DNA from: an uncultured Flavobacteriales bacterium
GTDB taxonomy: Bacteria > Bacteroidota > Bacteroidia > Flavobacteriales_D > Crocinitomicaceae
DNA: 64,000 nt
Assembly: GCA_913046365.1 (NCBI GenBank)
Contig: CAJWRM010000001.1
Location: forward strand, 62,001 to 126,000
Direction of reading: 5' to 3'
The notes beneath the pieces are model-generated. The model was not told the origin of the DNA. It did not search any database and worked only from the letters and a program-made list of their open reading frames with translations. Positions 62,204 to 64,000 of this stretch are shown piece by piece. A program made the position numbers and the translations under genes. Positions within the stretch are counted from its first letter, which is position 1. Every line of letters begins with the position of its first letter.

Positions 62204-62285
62204 TGCCCACGACTGGATTCGAACCAGCACACCTTACGGCACCACCCCCTCAAGATGGCGTGTCTACCAATTTCACCACGTGGGC
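62204..62285 (-). tRNA. tRNA-Leu (GAG)
   Basis: Minus strand, 82 nt. The acceptor stem GCCCACG/CGTGGGC pairs fully; the anticodon stem CCATC/GGTGG has one G-U and its loop TTGAGGG gives anticodon GAG. The T arm is CTGGTTCGAATCCAG and there is a long class II variable arm. The 3' CCA is not encoded. Confidence 0.95.
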
Positions 62286-62295
62286 ATTTTCTCTG

Positions 62296-62303
62296 CAAAT
62301 ATA
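62296..62303 (-). promoter_or_regulatory. -7 box of the tRNA-Leu gene
   Basis: Minus strand TATATTTG, exact TAnnTTTG, ten bases before the mature tRNA 5' end. Transcription would begin only a few bases upstream of it. Confidence 0.5.
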
Positions 62304-62361
62304 GACTATTTTTCATTTTATAAATCACCAATTTTAAAGTAATCATCTTAAAAATTTGATT

Positions 62362-62369
62362 TACATTTG
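62362..62369 (+). promoter_or_regulatory. -7 box of kup
   Basis: TACATTTG, exact TAnnTTTG, 17 bases before the ATG at 62387. The -33 element is not evident. Confidence 0.45.
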
Positions 62370-62386
62370 TTTAGTAACTACAACGC

Positions 62387-64000
62387 ATGAGTGATTCAAA
62401 TGTTAGCAAAATAACATTCGCTGGTATTCTTATAAGTACAGGGATTGTTTTCGGAGATATTGGAACATCTCCACTATATGTTTTTCAGGCTATTACAGGA
62501 GGAGGAACGAACATAAGTGAAGGTTTTATTCTAGGTGGCCTATCTTGTGTAATTTGGACGCTGCTGCTCATCGCTACTTTCAAGTACGTTTACTTCGCCT
62601 TAAATGCTGATAACAGAGGAGAAGGTGGGATTTTTGCACTTTTTGCACTGCTTAAGGAAAAACGCTTTAAGTGGATTATTATTCCCGCGCTCATCGGATG
62701 CTCTACACTTATTGCAGATGGATTCATTACCCCTGCTATATCTATATCCTCGGCGGTAGAAGGCCTCAATAATATTTACCCTAATCTCCATGTTATCCCA
62801 ATTGTGGTTAGCATCGTTGTTGCGCTTTTCTTAGTGCAACAGTTTGGTACAAATGCCATCGGTAAGTTTTTTGGGCCATTTATGGTGGTTTGGTTTTCTT
62901 TCCTTGGTTACTTGGGAGCAATGCAAATTATAGAAAACCCTGCAGTTCTTAGAGCGCTAAACCCATGGTGGGCATTTAATCTTATCGTTAACATTGATGG
63001 TGGTTTTTGGGTTTTAGGAGCAGTATTTTTATGTACGACAGGTGCAGAGGCGCTTTATTCAGACCTTGGTCATTGTGGAAAAGGAAATATTCGAGTCAGT
63101 TGGGCCTTCGTAGCGACATTACTCGTTATGAATTATATGGGACAAGCTGCATTGTGTCTAACACCAGGTTTTAGTTTAGCAGAAAGTCAAACTGTATTTT
63201 ATTCTATGGTTCCGGAAAGCATTATGCCTTTTGCGATTGCTATTGCCACTGCAGCAACCATTATTGCTTCGCAAGCTTTGATTACAGGAGTATTCACGCT
63301 CATGAATGAAGCCATCAAACTTAAGCTCTGGACAAATCTAAAAGTAAAATACCCTACAGACAACCAAGGTCAGATTTATATTCCTTTTATTAATTGGTTT
63401 TTAATGTTTGGATGCCTCTTGGTGATCTTTATATTTAAAAAATCCAGTGCTATGGAGCACACCTATGGACTAGCTATTACAATTGATATGGTAATGACCT
63501 CCATTCTTCTTGGCTTTTTACTGCTTGTTAAATATCCGAAAAGAAGACTAATGTATTTGGGTATTTTTCTCTTGTTCATATCCATTGAAGGTGTTTTTCT
63601 GATGTCTAATCTTGGAAAAGTAGTTTCAGGTGGGTGGTTTACATTGGTCTTAGCCGCTACCTTCTTTACACTATTATTCCTGTACAATAAAGCGCGTGAG
63701 CTTAGAACAAGTATTACTGAGTATGAATCTATGAAAAAGGTGATCCCTTTGCTCTCTGCAGTTAAAAAGGATGAAAAGATTCCATTTGAGGCTACAAACA
63801 TCGTTTTCCCTACAAGAAGTAATTCCCCTAACAAATTGGATACAACTGTCTTTCACTCCCTATTCAATAAGAAGCCAAAGAAAGCTGACATTGTTTGGTT
63901 CCTTCATCTTGATATCCAAAATGAGCCCTGGGGAGTTCATTACTCAGTAAATGAAATCATTGATAAAACTTGTTATTACGTTAGCCTTCAGCTAGGATTT
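62387..64000 (+). CDS. kup: Kup-type potassium uptake transporter (partial, runs off the window)
   Basis: 538 codons are seen and the frame is open at the right edge. The N-terminus reads ILISTGIVFGDIGTSPLYVF, the Kup signature, followed by RGEGGIFALFALL, DGFITPAISISSAVEG, FLCTTGAEALYSDLGHCG and NYMGQAALCL. Kup imports K+ with protons; ~12 TM helices come before a C-terminal cytoplasmic domain that starts near residue 450. The gene is divergent from tRNA-Leu. Confidence 0.94.
   Translation, partial: MSDSNVSKITFAGILISTGIVFGDIGTSPLYVFQAITGGGTNISEGFILGGLSCVIWTLLLIATFKYVYFALNADNRGEGGIFALFALLKEKRFKWIIIPALIGCSTLIADGFITPAISISSAVEGLNNIYPNLHVIPIVVSIVVALFLVQQFGTNAIGKFFGPFMVVWFSFLGYLGAMQIIENPAVLRALNPWWAFNLIVNIDGGFWVLGAVFLCTTGAEALYSDLGHCGKGNIRVSWAFVATLLVMNYMGQAALCLTPGFSLAESQTVFYSMVPESIMPFAIAIATAATIIASQALITGVFTLMNEAIKLKLWTNLKVKYPTDNQGQIYIPFINWFLMFGCLLVIFIFKKSSAMEHTYGLAITIDMVMTSILLGFLLLVKYPKRRLMYLGIFLLFISIEGVFLMSNLGKVVSGGWFTLVLAATFFTLLFLYNKARELRTSITEYESMKKVIPLLSAVKKDEKIPFEATNIVFPTRSNSPNKLDTTVFHSLFNKKPKKADIVWFLHLDIQNEPWGVHYSVNEIIDKTCYYVSLQLGF

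Noticed and set aside
1-64000. CRISPR array, insertion sequence, prophage or defence island
   Set aside because: No direct-repeat/spacer pattern, transposase, integrase, restriction or toxin genes were seen; base use and gene order look like ordinary chromosome throughout.

Overview
The window is AT-rich, gene-dense chromosomal DNA from a Bacteroidota bacterium, most likely of the Flavobacteriia/Flavobacteriales type. The evidence is: C-terminal type IX secretion (T9SS) sorting domains on three very large secreted proteins; a fused SecDF translocase; a TonB-dependent receptor with a carboxypeptidase-regulatory N-terminal domain; families typical of the phylum (DUF4199, DUF2452, the short MenE form, a DUF6435-like small protein); and promoters of the TTTG / TAnnTTTG type instead of -35/-10 boxes, with few Shine-Dalgarno sequences. 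Mpl indicates peptidoglycan with meso-diaminopimelate. There is no rRNA, insertion sequence, prophage, integron or CRISPR array. No intergenic gap exceeds about 190 bases (the longest is the rho leader, 15273-15464).

Layout. 1-4.4 kb: radical SAM/SPASM protein, PyrR-like phosphoribosyltransferase coupled to murQ, and a minus-strand pair made of an NlpC/P60 hydrolase and a secreted repeat protein. 4.5-8 kb: tandem M16 peptidases, one with the zinc motif and one without. 8-17.5 kb: a plus-strand run of dnaX (split by an A10 slippage site), menE, a J-domain membrane protein, nth, dnaB, a secreted protein of the family often labelled asparagine synthetase B, rho, and a DUF4199 protein. 17.5-22.5 kb (minus): mpl, an ApbE-like lipoprotein and a large coiled-coil/TPR protein. 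22.6-24.9 kb: FAD oxidoreductase, DUF2452 and yaaA. 25-28.1 kb: TonB-dependent receptor divergent from a DtxR/MntR regulator, with a palindrome over the receptor promoter. 28.1-31.1 kb: secDF. 31.2-37.7 kb (minus): an envelope/glycan cluster (GT2, HAD phosphatase, MORN protein, lipoprotein, GT4) below a T9SS-sorted LVIVD-repeat protein. 37.9-40.7 kb: acs and a PqqB-like metallo-beta-lactamase-fold lipoprotein. 40.8-44.2 kb: a 1160-residue secreted PNGase F-like protein. 44.3-46.3 kb: fbaA-accD. 46.4-50.1 kb: a 48-residue protein, uvrB, DUF3817, fabI and a 57-residue protein. 50.1-56.8 kb: two giant BNR/sortilin-repeat proteins. 56.9-64 kb: OsmC, rlmB, the upp-membrane protein-yjjG operon, an MFS transporter, an FKBP-DUF1573 lipoprotein, tRNA-Leu(GAG) and the start of kup.

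How it fits together. Most of the window is housekeeping: replication (dnaX, dnaB), repair (nth, uvrB), termination (rho), fatty-acid synthesis (accD, fabI), wall recycling (murQ, mpl), nucleotide salvage (upp, yjjG), menaquinone synthesis (menE) and protein export (secDF). Between these lie secreted proteins that suggest a life of degrading or binding extracellular polymers. I did not find a clearly new multi-gene system. The strongest second-look items are the dnaX slippage site, the PNGase F fold interrupted by a LamG domain, the metal-regulator operator placed on the -7 box of the receptor promoter, -7 boxes that abut start codons (possible leaderless mRNAs), an endonuclease III without its Fe-S cysteines, and several very small genes.
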